Positions 15,588 to 23,631 of a stretch of 31,426 nt of DNA are shown here, in pieces. The stretch is from an uncultured Lachnospiraceae bacterium (GTDB lineage: Bacteria; Bacillota; Clostridia; Lachnospirales; Lachnospiraceae), in assembly GCA_910586605.1 (NCBI GenBank), contig CAJUJR010000028.1, positions 1-31,426 of the forward strand, read 5' to 3'. Each line of letters starts with the position of its first letter. The first letter of the stretch is position 1. The position numbers and the translations under genes are program-made. The notes beneath the pieces were generated by a model. The model worked only from the letters and a program-made list of their open reading frames with translations. It did not search any database and was not told the origin of the DNA.

Positions 15588-15596
15588 GGTATACAC
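15579..15596 (+). promoter_or_regulatory. Perfect inverted repeat over the -10 box and start site
   Basis: GTGTATA (15579-15585), a 4-base spacer, TATACAC (15590-15596). The repeat covers the -10 element and predicted start, the position of a repressor operator. It could also be a chance palindrome caused by TATA-rich sequence. Confidence 0.35.
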
Positions 15597-15893
15597 AATA
15601 ACAATTTGATATCAAACCGTTGAGGTGGAGATAACGATAGAAGATGCGCTTACAGAGAGCAGGGACTGGTGGAAACCTGTAGAGATGCAGTTTATCAAAT
15701 GGACCACTGAGGGCATGGTCAAAGGGTATTTTGCCTGAGTATTCCATGACGTGCAGGTATACGTTAGTTACCGGAAATATGTTTGTATTTCGCTAAGAGT
15801 GTGGGAAACCATAAATCAAGGTGGCACCGCGGTAATAGTAAGATTAACCGTCCTTGACTAACGCAGTAATATTGCGTTAGCCAAGGGCTTTTT
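15594..15893 (+). promoter_or_regulatory. Tryptophan T-box leader (tRNA-Trp-sensing riboswitch)
   Basis: About 300 nt. The stem I region shows the AGAGAG bulge (about 15653-15658) and a GGTGGAAACC apical part. The likely specifier is TGG at 15700-15702 (context ATCAAATGGACC), the Trp codon. The T-box core AAGGTGGCACCGCG (15818-15831) contains TGGC (15822-15825), which would pair with an acceptor end whose discriminator base is G, as in bacterial tRNA-Trp. CAAGG (15817-15821) can pair with CCTTG (15852-15856) to form the antiterminator, competing with the terminator. Uncharged tRNA-Trp is expected to allow read-through into trpC. Confidence 0.93.
15850..15893 (+). terminator. T-box intrinsic terminator
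   Basis: GTCCTTG (15850-15856) pairs with CAAGGGC (15882-15888) and CTAACGCA with TGCGTTAG inside it. The 7-base loop is GTAATAT and TTTTT follows. The 5' arm is shared with the antiterminator. Confidence 0.92.
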
Positions 15894-15967
15894 ATGTTTT
15901 TGGGAACCGTATTGTAATAGTGGCCAAGGGGCGCAAATGCCCTGCCCAGGCAGAATGGAGTGGAGAT

Positions 15968-16771
15968 ATGGATATACTAGAGGAAATTGCCCAAAAGACA
16001 AGGGAGCGCATGGTTTTATGCAAAGAGAGGAAAACGCTTAGGCAGTTAAAGGAAGAGGCATTTTCAATGAATTGTGATACTGGGTTCCCGTTTGAAAAAG
16101 CATTGAGGCAAAAAGGGGTTTCTTTTATCTGTGAAGTAAAGAGGGCATCTCCGTCAAAGGGGTTGATTGCAGAAGAATTCCCCTACGTGGAGATTGCGAA
16201 AACGTATGAAGAGGCAGGCGCCAGTGCGATTTCTGTATTGACAGAGCCATATTATTTCCAGGGGGCGGATGAATACTTGTCAGAAATACACCAGGCTGTC
16301 CAGCTTCCGCTTCTCCGTAAAGATTTTATCATAGATGAATATATGATTTATGAGGCAAAAGTGATGGGGGCATCGGCGGTACTTTTTATCTGCTCCTTGC
16401 TGGATGGGACAGTTTTGAAAAAATATATTGAGATTGCCGACAGCCTTGGCTTATCAGCCTTGGTGGAGGCGCATGATGAAGGGCAGGTTATGCAGGCATC
16501 AAAGGCAGGCGCCCGCGTGGTTGGGGTAAATAACCGTGATTTAAGGACATTTACGGTAGATATTAAAAACAGCATACGGCTGCGGAAGCTTGTGTCAGAA
16601 GATGTTCTTTTTGTATCAGAAAGCGGCATCCAGACAGCAGAAGATATCAGGGGACTGGCAGAAAACCATGTGGATGCTGCTTTGATTGGGGAGACATTAA
16701 TGCGTTCAGGAAATGTGAAAGAGATACTGGCTAATATGAAAGAGATTGGAATGAGGTGGAAAGATGAGTAA
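15968..16771 (+). CDS. trpC: Indole-3-glycerol-phosphate synthase
   Basis: 267 residues, standalone TrpC. Closes the indole ring from carboxyphenylamino-deoxyribulose phosphate. Catalytic signature 'FICEVKRASPSKG', then 'ISVLTEPYYFQG', 'LLRKDFIID', 'GVNNRDLRTF', 'VSESGI' and 'ALIGETLM', all in order on the TIM barrel. The frame opens at 15920, but ATG 15968 has GGAG just upstream and starts the usual MDILEEIAQKT. First gene after the T-box; its stop overlaps trpB by 8 bp. Confidence 0.95.
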   Translation: MDILEEIAQKTRERMVLCKERKTLRQLKEEAFSMNCDTGFPFEKALRQKGVSFICEVKRASPSKGLIAEEFPYVEIAKTYEEAGASAISVLTEPYYFQGADEYLSEIHQAVQLPLLRKDFIIDEYMIYEAKVMGASAVLFICSLLDGTVLKKYIEIADSLGLSALVEAHDEGQVMQASKAGARVVGVNNRDLRTFTVDIKNSIRLRKLVSEDVLFVSESGIQTAEDIRGLAENHVDAALIGETLMRSGNVKEILANMKEIGMRWKDE

Positions 16772-17948
16772 AGGAAGATTTGGAAAACATGGGGGGCAGT
16801 ATATCCCCGAAACTTTGATGAATGAGATCCATGGCTTGGAGAAGGCTTATGAGCATTATAAAAATGATGCAGGATTTGTAGCAGAGTTAGATAACCTGAA
16901 CCGTCAATATGCGGGACGCCCGTCGATTTTATACTTTGCAGAGAAAATGACAAAGGCGCTTGGAGGGGCAAAAATCTATTTTAAGCGTGAAGATTTAAAC
17001 CATACAGGTTCCCATAAGATTAATAATGTATTGGGGCAGGTGCTTCTTGCAAAAAGAATGGGGAAAACAAGGGTAATTGCAGAAACAGGGGCTGGGCAGC
17101 ATGGAGTCGCAACTGCAACCGCAGCAGCTTTGTTGGATATGGAATGTGAAATTTTTATGGGAAAAGAAGATACGATACGCCAGGCATTAAATGTTTACCG
17201 GATGGAATTGCTTGGTGCAAAAGTACATGCGGTAGAAAGCGGGACAAAGACATTGAAGGACGCGGTAAACGCCTGTATGGGAGAGTGGACCGCACGGGTA
17301 AGTGATACGCTTTATGTGCTTGGTTCTGTTATGGGGCCACATCCATTCCCAACGATAGTGCGTGATTTCCAAAGTGTGATTAGCAGGGAAGCACGGGAGC
17401 AGATTCTTGAAGCAGAGGGGAGGCTTCCTGATGTAGTGATGGCATGTATTGGGGGCGGAAGCAATGCAATTGGTTCTTTTTATGAGTTTATCAAAGATGA
17501 AAGCGTGCGTCTGATTGGCTGCGAGGCAGCAGGGCATGGCGTTGATACGGATAAGACGGCGGCTACAATGGCCGTTGGGACAGAAGGGATTTTTCATGGG
17601 ATGAAGTCTTATTTTTGCCAGAATGAATATGGGCAGATCGCTCCAGTATATTCGATTTCTGCAGGCTTAGATTATCCGGGGGTTGGGCCGGAACATGCAT
17701 ATTTAAAAGATATTGGAAGGGCAGAATATGTGCCGGTTACAGATGAAGAGGCTGTGAGGGCATTTGAATATATTGCAAGGGAAGAAGGGATTATTGCTGC
17801 GATTGAAAGTTCCCATGCAGTAGCCCATCTGATGAAAATAGCGCCAACGATGCGGAAGGATCAGATTATTATCTGTACCCTCTCAGGGCGCGGCGATAAG
17901 GATGTGGCTGCAATAGCTAGATACAGGGGGGTTGATTTACATGAATAG
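16764..17948 (+). CDS. trpB: Tryptophan synthase beta subunit
   Basis: 394 residues, normal TrpB1 length. PLP-dependent condensation of indole and serine. The PLP lysine is K85 in 'NHTGSHKINN'; phosphate-binding 'CIGGGSNAIG' and 'GRGDKD' are present. Overlaps trpC upstream (8 bp) and trpA downstream (8 bp), so the three are translationally coupled. Confidence 0.97.
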   Translation: MSKGRFGKHGGQYIPETLMNEIHGLEKAYEHYKNDAGFVAELDNLNRQYAGRPSILYFAEKMTKALGGAKIYFKREDLNHTGSHKINNVLGQVLLAKRMGKTRVIAETGAGQHGVATATAAALLDMECEIFMGKEDTIRQALNVYRMELLGAKVHAVESGTKTLKDAVNACMGEWTARVSDTLYVLGSVMGPHPFPTIVRDFQSVISREAREQILEAEGRLPDVVMACIGGGSNAIGSFYEFIKDESVRLIGCEAAGHGVDTDKTAATMAVGTEGIFHGMKSYFCQNEYGQIAPVYSISAGLDYPGVGPEHAYLKDIGRAEYVPVTDEEAVRAFEYIAREEGIIAAIESSHAVAHLMKIAPTMRKDQIIICTLSGRGDKDVAAIARYRGVDLHE

Positions 17949-18714
17949 GATAAAAAAGGCATTTGATAATAAAAAGGCGTTTATTGGATTTTTAACAGCA
18001 GGCGACCCAACTTTGGAAAAAACAGAGGAATTTGTTTTGGAAATGGAACGGGGAGGGGCGGCGCTAATTGAGCTTGGCATCCCGTTTTCTGATCCGATTG
18101 CAGATGGGCCGGTAATCCAGGCGGCGAATATACGTTCGCTGACAGCGGGGTGTACGACAGACAAGATATTTGACACAGTAGCATCTATGAGGAAAAAGAC
18201 ACAAATCCCATTGGTTTTCCTGGCATATCTGAACACCCTGTATAAATATGGATATGAGGCTTTTTGCAGACGATGCCGGGAGTGTGGCGTGGATGGCGTA
18301 ATTATACCAGATATGCCATTTGAGGAGAAGGGGGAGTTGGTACCGATTGCCTCTAGGTATGATGTGGATGTAATTACGCTGATTGCCCCAACATCAAAGG
18401 AGAGGATTAAAATGCTGGCAAAAGAGGCGGAAGGGTTTATCTATGTAGTATCTTCTATGGGGGTAACAGGGATACGGGATGAGATTACAACAGATGTTGC
18501 GGAGATTGTGGATATCATCCGCAGTGTAACAGATACGCCGACTGCTATAGGGTTTGGCATTAATACAAAGGAGCAGGTCTATAAGTATTCTTCTATTGCA
18601 GATGGAGTAATTGTCGGGAGTGCAATTGTAAGGGTTGTAGGGCAGCATGGGGAACAGGCAGGGAAAGAACTTTGCCATTATGTTTCAGGTATGGCTGGCG
18701 CCCTGGCAGAATAA
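17941..18714 (+). CDS. trpA: Tryptophan synthase alpha subunit
   Basis: 257 residues. Cleaves indole-3-glycerol phosphate to indole for TrpB. Catalytic E44 in 'LIELGIPFSDP' and D55 in 'IADGPVIQ'; 'VVSSMGVTG' and 'GFGINTKEQ' follow. A TTG at 17932 is in frame but too close to the G-rich ribosome site (17926-17931); ATG 17941 is preferred. Last gene of the unit. Confidence 0.96.
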   Translation: MNRIKKAFDNKKAFIGFLTAGDPTLEKTEEFVLEMERGGAALIELGIPFSDPIADGPVIQAANIRSLTAGCTTDKIFDTVASMRKKTQIPLVFLAYLNTLYKYGYEAFCRRCRECGVDGVIIPDMPFEEKGELVPIASRYDVDVITLIAPTSKERIKMLAKEAEGFIYVVSSMGVTGIRDEITTDVAEIVDIIRSVTDTPTAIGFGINTKEQVYKYSSIADGVIVGSAIVRVVGQHGEQAGKELCHYVSGMAGALAE

Positions 18715-18731
18715 AAATAATATAAGGGAAG

Positions 18732-18768
18732 AAAGAAGGATATACCTTAATTGATATCCTTCTTTTTT
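18732..18768 (+). terminator. Intrinsic terminator of the trpCBA unit
   Basis: AGAAGGATAT (18734-18743) pairs with ATATCCTTCT (18754-18763), 10-base loop, followed by TTTTT (18764-18768). It starts 17 bases after the trpA stop. Confidence 0.9.
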
Positions 18769-18810
18769 CCTTTTCGGGGTTTTCTGTCCGAAGGAAGAAC
18801 AATAAATGTA

Positions 18811-18839
18811 TGGAATTTTTGTCGAATTTGTGATATACT
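18811..18839 (+). promoter_or_regulatory. Promoter candidate for the diguanylate cyclase
   Basis: TGGAAT (18811-18816), a 17-bp spacer, TGA-TATACT with an extended -10 TG (TATACT 18834-18839). About 45 bp before the ATG. The fucA-like promoter (21288-21316) has a very similar pair of hexamers. Confidence 0.5.
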
Positions 18840-18883
18840 GAAAATGCGTATATTGTTCGGTAAGAAGAGAATGGAGATAAGAG

Positions 18884-20749
18884 ATGAAAAAGAGGTTTTG
18901 GGATTTTGGCAAGTATTATTTTATATTATTATTTGTTTTAATATTTTCATTTATTGCTATAGCGTCTGTATGCGGTGATGTAAATGAAAGCGCCGCAGAA
19001 GTTGCAGTAAAAAACCTGGAAGATGATGCAAGGCTGTTCACATCTTATTTTGATGACATGGTTTCCCAAGACCTTAGCCATCTTAACCAGCTTGGGAAGC
19101 GGTTGGAAGAGCTGGCTGCCAGTAGCCAGCAGGAAGTACAGGAGATAATTGATGATTACAAGGAGATTTTCCATTCGATAGAGGTTTTAAACACTGAAGG
19201 CAACAGAGAATATGGTGATGTTATAGATATAGACCTTACACAAGGCGGATTGTTGGATTCTTTGGTTTTTGACAGGGAGAACGTTGTTTACGGAGGAAAG
19301 ATTAAAGAACAGGATGGCCAAGAGTCAATTGTCCTTTGTACACCATTGGAACGTATGGGTGGGGTGATTGGAATTTTGCTTGGGACGGTTCCGGTTTCAG
19401 GGATCGATGAATTTATGGATAGATGGGGGTATGCAGAGGAAGATTGTGTTTTTGTAATGAACAATAAAGGGAGTTATCTAAGCAGCGGCAAAAAGTTTGA
19501 TAACGTTTTGGGAGGAAAGGCAAACAGTTATTTTACATATTTAACAAACAGCAATCTAAAAGGGGAGATAGCGTCCATTGCTGAGTTTGAAAGGGAGCTT
19601 TTAAAGCAGGAGGCTTTTTCTGTCCGGTATAGTTATATTAACAAAAGCTATGTTGGGCGGTTTTGCCCAAGCAAATTTGGAAACTGGCATCTTGGCTTTA
19701 TAGAAAGGGCTGATAATTTTTACAAGGAGCGTTTTTCATTTTCAGTTAAAACGATTATCCTTTTGGCTATAGGGATTGCTTTTTGGGCTGTAGTCATGGT
19801 GTTTGCTATGCGTGCAGTATATAAAAATGTTGGCTTCCGTTCTGAACTGGAGCGGTTCAAAATTATTTATAACCTTGAACAGTCAATTATTTTAGAAATG
19901 TCATTTTCTCCAAAGAGGCTGGAGTTTTTTGGCGATACAAAGGTGATGTTTGGGGAGGAAAACGGCATTGTGCTGAATGGCGAGGAAGTCTTTGACGTAT
20001 ACAAATATGTGCATGAGGATGACCAGTCTGTACGTGGAAGGATTCACCGCTTCTATGATGAAGAGGAAGGCTCTGTTTTCACAGCGGAAATCCGTATAAA
20101 AAATGGGGCGGACAGTTATGGTTGGTATCGTATTTCAGGGACAGTAATCAAAGATAAGCGGTTTGGCACAAACCTTAAATTTGTTGCTAAAATTGAGAAT
20201 GCCGACCAGCAGATTGCCGAAGAAAAGGATTTGGTGCAGAGGGCAGAAAATGATTTGCTGACAGGCATTTTAAATAAGAAAACAATGGAAGAAAAGGTAG
20301 CTAGTGCGCTAAATGGGGTAACAGGCAATAACCATTGTATTTTTTTCATGGTAGATCTGGATAACTTTAAAAATGTAAATGATAAGCTGGGGCATATTTA
20401 TGGGGATAAGGCGATTGTTGACACAGCTCACTTACTCACAGAGCTATTTCCGAACAATGCATATGTTGGACGCCTGGGTGGTGATGAATTTGCTGTATGT
20501 GCTGTTTATGATGCATTTGATAAAGAGAGCATGTTTGAGTATATAAAGAAAAAGGCGGAAAAGATATGCGAGGTGAACAGGCGTACATATACAAATGGGA
20601 CGGTTTCTGTTGATATTTCAAGCAGTGTGGGAATTGCAGTGGCGCTTGATTCTGAAAAGAATTTTGAAACTGTATATAAGATGGCGGACAGCGCTTTGTA
20701 CCGTTCTAAAAATGGTGGAAAGAATTGCTATCATATATACCAGAAATAA
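18884..20749 (+). CDS. Membrane-anchored diguanylate cyclase (sensor-PAS-like-GGDEF)
   Basis: 621 residues. TM1 at about 11-30, a long extracytoplasmic sensor (about 31-285, Cache-like by size and topology), TM2 at about 286-308, a PAS-like segment (about 325-440, with 'YKYVHEDDQSVR' and 'GWYRISGTV'), then a GGDEF domain (about 455-620). The active-site motif GGDEF is intact at 532-536, preceded by 'DLDNFKNVNDKLGH', so c-di-GMP synthesis is likely. The four residues in the usual RxxD inhibitory-site position are PNNA, so product inhibition through the I-site is not expected. ATG follows GGAGA. Monocistronic between a terminator and the hairpin at 20764. Confidence 0.9.
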   Translation: MKKRFWDFGKYYFILLFVLIFSFIAIASVCGDVNESAAEVAVKNLEDDARLFTSYFDDMVSQDLSHLNQLGKRLEELAASSQQEVQEIIDDYKEIFHSIEVLNTEGNREYGDVIDIDLTQGGLLDSLVFDRENVVYGGKIKEQDGQESIVLCTPLERMGGVIGILLGTVPVSGIDEFMDRWGYAEEDCVFVMNNKGSYLSSGKKFDNVLGGKANSYFTYLTNSNLKGEIASIAEFERELLKQEAFSVRYSYINKSYVGRFCPSKFGNWHLGFIERADNFYKERFSFSVKTIILLAIGIAFWAVVMVFAMRAVYKNVGFRSELERFKIIYNLEQSIILEMSFSPKRLEFFGDTKVMFGEENGIVLNGEEVFDVYKYVHEDDQSVRGRIHRFYDEEEGSVFTAEIRIKNGADSYGWYRISGTVIKDKRFGTNLKFVAKIENADQQIAEEKDLVQRAENDLLTGILNKKTMEEKVASALNGVTGNNHCIFFMVDLDNFKNVNDKLGHIYGDKAIVDTAHLLTELFPNNAYVGRLGGDEFAVCAVYDAFDKESMFEYIKKKAEKICEVNRRTYTNGTVSVDISSSVGIAVALDSEKNFETVYKMADSALYRSKNGGKNCYHIYQK

Positions 20750-20763
20750 TATGGGAAGTAATA

Positions 20764-20814
20764 TTACTCCGGCTGTTAAATACTGTAATTTGTAGTGTTT
20801 AGCAGCCGGAGTAG
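20764..20814 (+). repeat. Short hairpin copy of the dispersed ACTCCGG repeat
   Basis: TACTCCGGCTGTTAAATACT (20765-20784) pairs with AGTGTTTAGCAGCCGGAGTA (20794-20813), 18 Watson-Crick and 2 G-U pairs, 9-base loop. The outer sequence matches the 2961 element end with one change in TATTACTCCGGCGGTTAAATA. It lies 15 bp after the cyclase stop and may work as a terminator or mRNA end, although the T run that follows is short. Confidence 0.75.
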
Positions 20815-20817
20815 TTT

Positions 20818-21333
20818 ATGGGAGAAGGAAAATTTATGGATTTAAGTTTGGCATATGGACTTTTGACAATTATCTTAGCCGGGTGTGTTTTTTGTTTCTA
20901 TTTAAAAAACCGGCTTTTGCTGCAGAAAAACAGGATTTATATCAAAATGCTGTTTTTCTTGCTTGTGGCAACAACGTCTGAGTTGGCGTGGAGAAATATT
21001 TTGCCGGTTTTATAATAAGCATTTGCGTAACTATAATTTGTGTGGGGGGCTTCTTGCAGATACTCATGTTATTGTTTTGCCTTTGCACAGGGATTTACTT
21101 AGTGCTCCAGAATAAAGACGCTTTGGGTGGGAAGGCATATTATTTTTTCCGTAGGTTATGAGGTAATGTTTAACAGCAGGAAAAAGGCAGAATATATGCA
21201 GCAGACTTTAGGACAGGGGATTTTGCAATATTCGGATACTGTGGATAAGCGTATTTCGGTGTTATGTAATTTTTTTTCGATTTGTAGTGGAAAATGGGGA
21301 ACACTTGTATTATACTTAGATTGGGATTGTTAA
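20818..21333 (+). pseudogene. Decayed membrane-protein gene (possible sensor-cyclase N-terminus)
   Basis: A good ribosome site (GGAGAAGG) leads to ATG 20836 and 'MDLSLAYGLLTIILAG' plus another hydrophobic stretch, stopped at 21013-21015. After a frame change, a further membrane-like stretch is readable from 21015 to 21161 (…'LCTGIYLVLQNKDALGG'…). A third piece in the first frame runs to 21333. The pattern (N-terminal hydrophobic helices and an 'IYLVLQN.D' element) is reminiscent of multi-pass sensor regions that precede GGDEF domains in Lachnospiraceae, but no catalytic domain remains and I am not certain of the family. A short intact 60-residue membrane peptide is the alternative. Confidence 0.5.
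21288..21316 (+). promoter_or_regulatory. Promoter candidate for the class II aldolase
   Basis: TGGAAA (21288-21293), a 17-bp spacer, TATACT (21311-21316); 42 bp upstream of the ATG. Confidence 0.45.
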
Positions 21334-21357
21334 TTTGTTTATGTAAAAGAGGAGACT

Positions 21358-22050
21358 ATGGGAATATTAGGATTAAGCAATATGGAGCTGAGGAATGAAA
21401 TCTGTGATATTTGCCATAAAATGTGGCAGCTTGGCTGGGTGGCAGCAAATGATGGAAATGTTTCTGTAAAGCTGGAGGATGGAACTTTTCTGGCAACCCC
21501 GACAGGAATCAGCAAAAGCTTTATTACGCCAGAAAAGTTGGTACATATTGATAAGGATGGTAATATTCTGGATGGGTTAGATGGTTACAGGCCGTCGTCA
21601 GAGATTAAGATGCATTTAAGGTGTTATGCAGAACGTGAGGATGTGGGTGCTGTTTTGCATGCACATCCGCCGGTAGCAACAGGGTATGCTGTCGCCAATG
21701 TGCCTCTGGATGAATATTCTATGATAGAGACGGTAATTGCGATTGGTTCTGTGCCAGTAACTCCTTATGGTACGCCTTCTACAAATGAAGTGCCAGATGC
21801 AATTGCGCCATATCTTGGGGAACACGATGTTATGCTTTTACAAAATCATGGTGCGCTGGCAGTGGGGGCGGATGTCCTGACAGCGTATTACCGTATGGAA
21901 TCACTGGAACTGTTTGCTAAAATCAGCCTTAATGCACATTTGCTGGGTGGGGCGCAGGAACTTTCCCGCGAGAACATTGACCGTTTGATTCGTATGAGGG
22001 AACAGTATCAGGTAACTGGCAAACATCCGGGATATAAGAAGTATTCGTAA
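21358..22050 (+). CDS. Class II aldolase, L-fuculose-1-phosphate aldolase type
   Basis: 230 residues. Zinc-dependent class II aldolase/adducin fold. Metal-binding His in 'HAHPP' (101, 103) and 'NHGAL' (164), catalytic Glu82 in 'PSSEIKMH', and 'NDGNVS' at 31-36 are all intact. The size of about 215-230 residues fits FucA better than the longer RhaD. It would split fuculose- or rhamnulose-1-phosphate to DHAP and lactaldehyde. ATG follows AGAGGAG. A sugar kinase of the rhamnulokinase family follows, so the natural substrate could be either deoxysugar; ribulose-5-phosphate epimerases share the fold and are the other alternative. Confidence 0.85.
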   Translation: MGILGLSNMELRNEICDICHKMWQLGWVAANDGNVSVKLEDGTFLATPTGISKSFITPEKLVHIDKDGNILDGLDGYRPSSEIKMHLRCYAEREDVGAVLHAHPPVATGYAVANVPLDEYSMIETVIAIGSVPVTPYGTPSTNEVPDAIAPYLGEHDVMLLQNHGALAVGADVLTAYYRMESLELFAKISLNAHLLGGAQELSRENIDRLIRMREQYQVTGKHPGYKKYS

Positions 22051-22086
22051 TGTAACAGATGTAAAGCTGGTGATTGTTAATAATAT

Positions 22087-22116
22087 GGCAGCAGAATGTG
22101 GACTGTTGCCTTTTTT
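22087..22116 (+). terminator. Intrinsic terminator between aldolase and kinase genes
   Basis: GGCAGCAG (22087-22094) pairs with CTGTTGCC (22103-22110) with one G-U, an 8-base loop, then TTTTTT (22111-22116). It may lower kinase expression relative to aldolase or separate two units. Confidence 0.75.
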
Positions 22117-22156
22117 GGCAGATATTTAAGAAAGAGCTGGTGAAGCAGGAGGGATT

Positions 22157-23617
22157 ATGGCAACAAAAAATGTATTGGCTTTTGACCTTGGCGCGAGCAG
22201 CGGACGGGGGATGCTGGCTCGTTTTGACGGGGAAAAAATCACTTTGGAGGAAAAACACCGTTTCCCACATAATTTCAGTATCTTAATTGGCCATGCTTAT
22301 TGGGATATCCTTCATCTGGCAGATGAAATAAAACATGCAATTATGTTTTGCAAAGAGGATTTGTCCGGCATAGGGTTTGATACATGGGGAGTAGACTGCG
22401 GCCTGCTTGACAGGGAAGGGAACTTGCTGTCTATGCCAGGAAGTTACCGGGATGCAGCGCTGGATGATGTGAATATGGCAGAGGCATTGGAAATAATCGG
22501 CGGTGAGCGGTATGCCTTTGAGCAGACGGGAATTGCAAGCCTTGCATATAACACCCTCTACCGATTGTATTATATGCAGAAAAATATGCCATCGCTTTTA
22601 CACTGTGCAGATAAAATGCTTTTGATGCCAAATCTTTTAGAATATCTTTTTTCAGGGGTAAAGCATACAGAATATTCTATTGCATCAACGACACAGCTTT
22701 ATGATATGCACAGGAAGGCATGGGCAAGGCCTATCCTTGAGAAACTTGGATTAAAGGAAAGCCTTTTTACAGAAGTTAACCTTGCAGGCAGGGATTTGGG
22801 GAAGCTGCGTCCTGACGTGGCAGCAGAAGTAAAGCAGGGGCGGCTTCATGTAATATCTGCCCCAGGGCATGATACAGCTTGTGCAGTGGCGGCAGTGGCA
22901 GCAAAGACAGAAGAATTTACTTTTTTATCCAGTGGGACATGGTCTTTGATGGGGATATCATCTAAGAAGCTTTTAGAGGGTGAGGCGATTATCCGCAGTA
23001 AGATTTCTAATGAAGGGACGGCAGATGGCGGATACCGCCCGACTGTTAATATTATTGGGCTTTGGATGGTACAGGAGCTACGCAGGAATTTTATGGCGCA
23101 GGGAAAAGAGTATGATTTTGCGCAGATGGCAGAGTTGGCGTCTAAAGAAAAGCCATTACAGTGTTTTGCCTGCCCAGATGATTTTATGCAGCCGGGCGAC
23201 TATACCAAGAAGATTCGGGAATACTGTAAAAAGACAAAACAGGCAGTGCTGGAAACAGATGGTGCGTTAATCCGTTGCGTTTTAGAAAGCCTTGCATTAA
23301 AATACAGGCAGGTATATGATACATTAAAGCCGTATATTACATGGGAGGAAAAGCTGTATATAGTGGGTGGCGGAGTACAGAACAGGCTTCTTTGCCAATT
23401 TACGGCAAATGCGCTTGGGATTCCGGTAATGGCAGGCGCTAGTGAGGCAACAGCGGTTGGCAATGTTATGTCTCAGCTCCGGGCGGTTGGGGCATATCAG
23501 TCTGAAGGGGATAAATATAATATCTTAGCAGCTTCTTTTGGGACGACAGAGTATTTTCCTGAGGATAGGGAAGCATGGCAGGAAGCATATGCCCGTTTTA
23601 GTGCATTGTATAAATGA
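22157..23617 (+). CDS. rhaB: FGGY-family sugar kinase, rhamnulokinase type
   Basis: 486 residues, FGGY two-domain fold. The N-terminal phosphate loop is 'FDLGASSGRGML', followed by 'GFDTWGVDCGLLD' and 'QTGIASLAYNTLYRL', both typical of RhaB. The catalytic Asp239 is in 'APGHDTACAVAA', and the ATP-binding region includes 'FLSSGTWSLMG' and 'YIVGGGVQNRLL'. Phosphorylates a ketose such as L-rhamnulose (or L-fuculose) at C1. ATG follows GGAGGG. Paired with a FucA-type aldolase; no isomerase, transporter or regulator is present in the window. The symbol follows sequence type, not proven substrate. Confidence 0.85.
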   Translation: MATKNVLAFDLGASSGRGMLARFDGEKITLEEKHRFPHNFSILIGHAYWDILHLADEIKHAIMFCKEDLSGIGFDTWGVDCGLLDREGNLLSMPGSYRDAALDDVNMAEALEIIGGERYAFEQTGIASLAYNTLYRLYYMQKNMPSLLHCADKMLLMPNLLEYLFSGVKHTEYSIASTTQLYDMHRKAWARPILEKLGLKESLFTEVNLAGRDLGKLRPDVAAEVKQGRLHVISAPGHDTACAVAAVAAKTEEFTFLSSGTWSLMGISSKKLLEGEAIIRSKISNEGTADGGYRPTVNIIGLWMVQELRRNFMAQGKEYDFAQMAELASKEKPLQCFACPDDFMQPGDYTKKIREYCKKTKQAVLETDGALIRCVLESLALKYRQVYDTLKPYITWEEKLYIVGGGVQNRLLCQFTANALGIPVMAGASEATAVGNVMSQLRAVGAYQSEGDKYNILAASFGTTEYFPEDREAWQEAYARFSALYK

Positions 23618-23631
23618 AATGGAGGATTAAA

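Noticed and set aside
22074..22286. 70-residue plus-strand frame between aldolase and kinase
   Set aside because: It runs through the terminator hairpin and into the kinase gene in another frame; the kinase start has a far better ribosome site.
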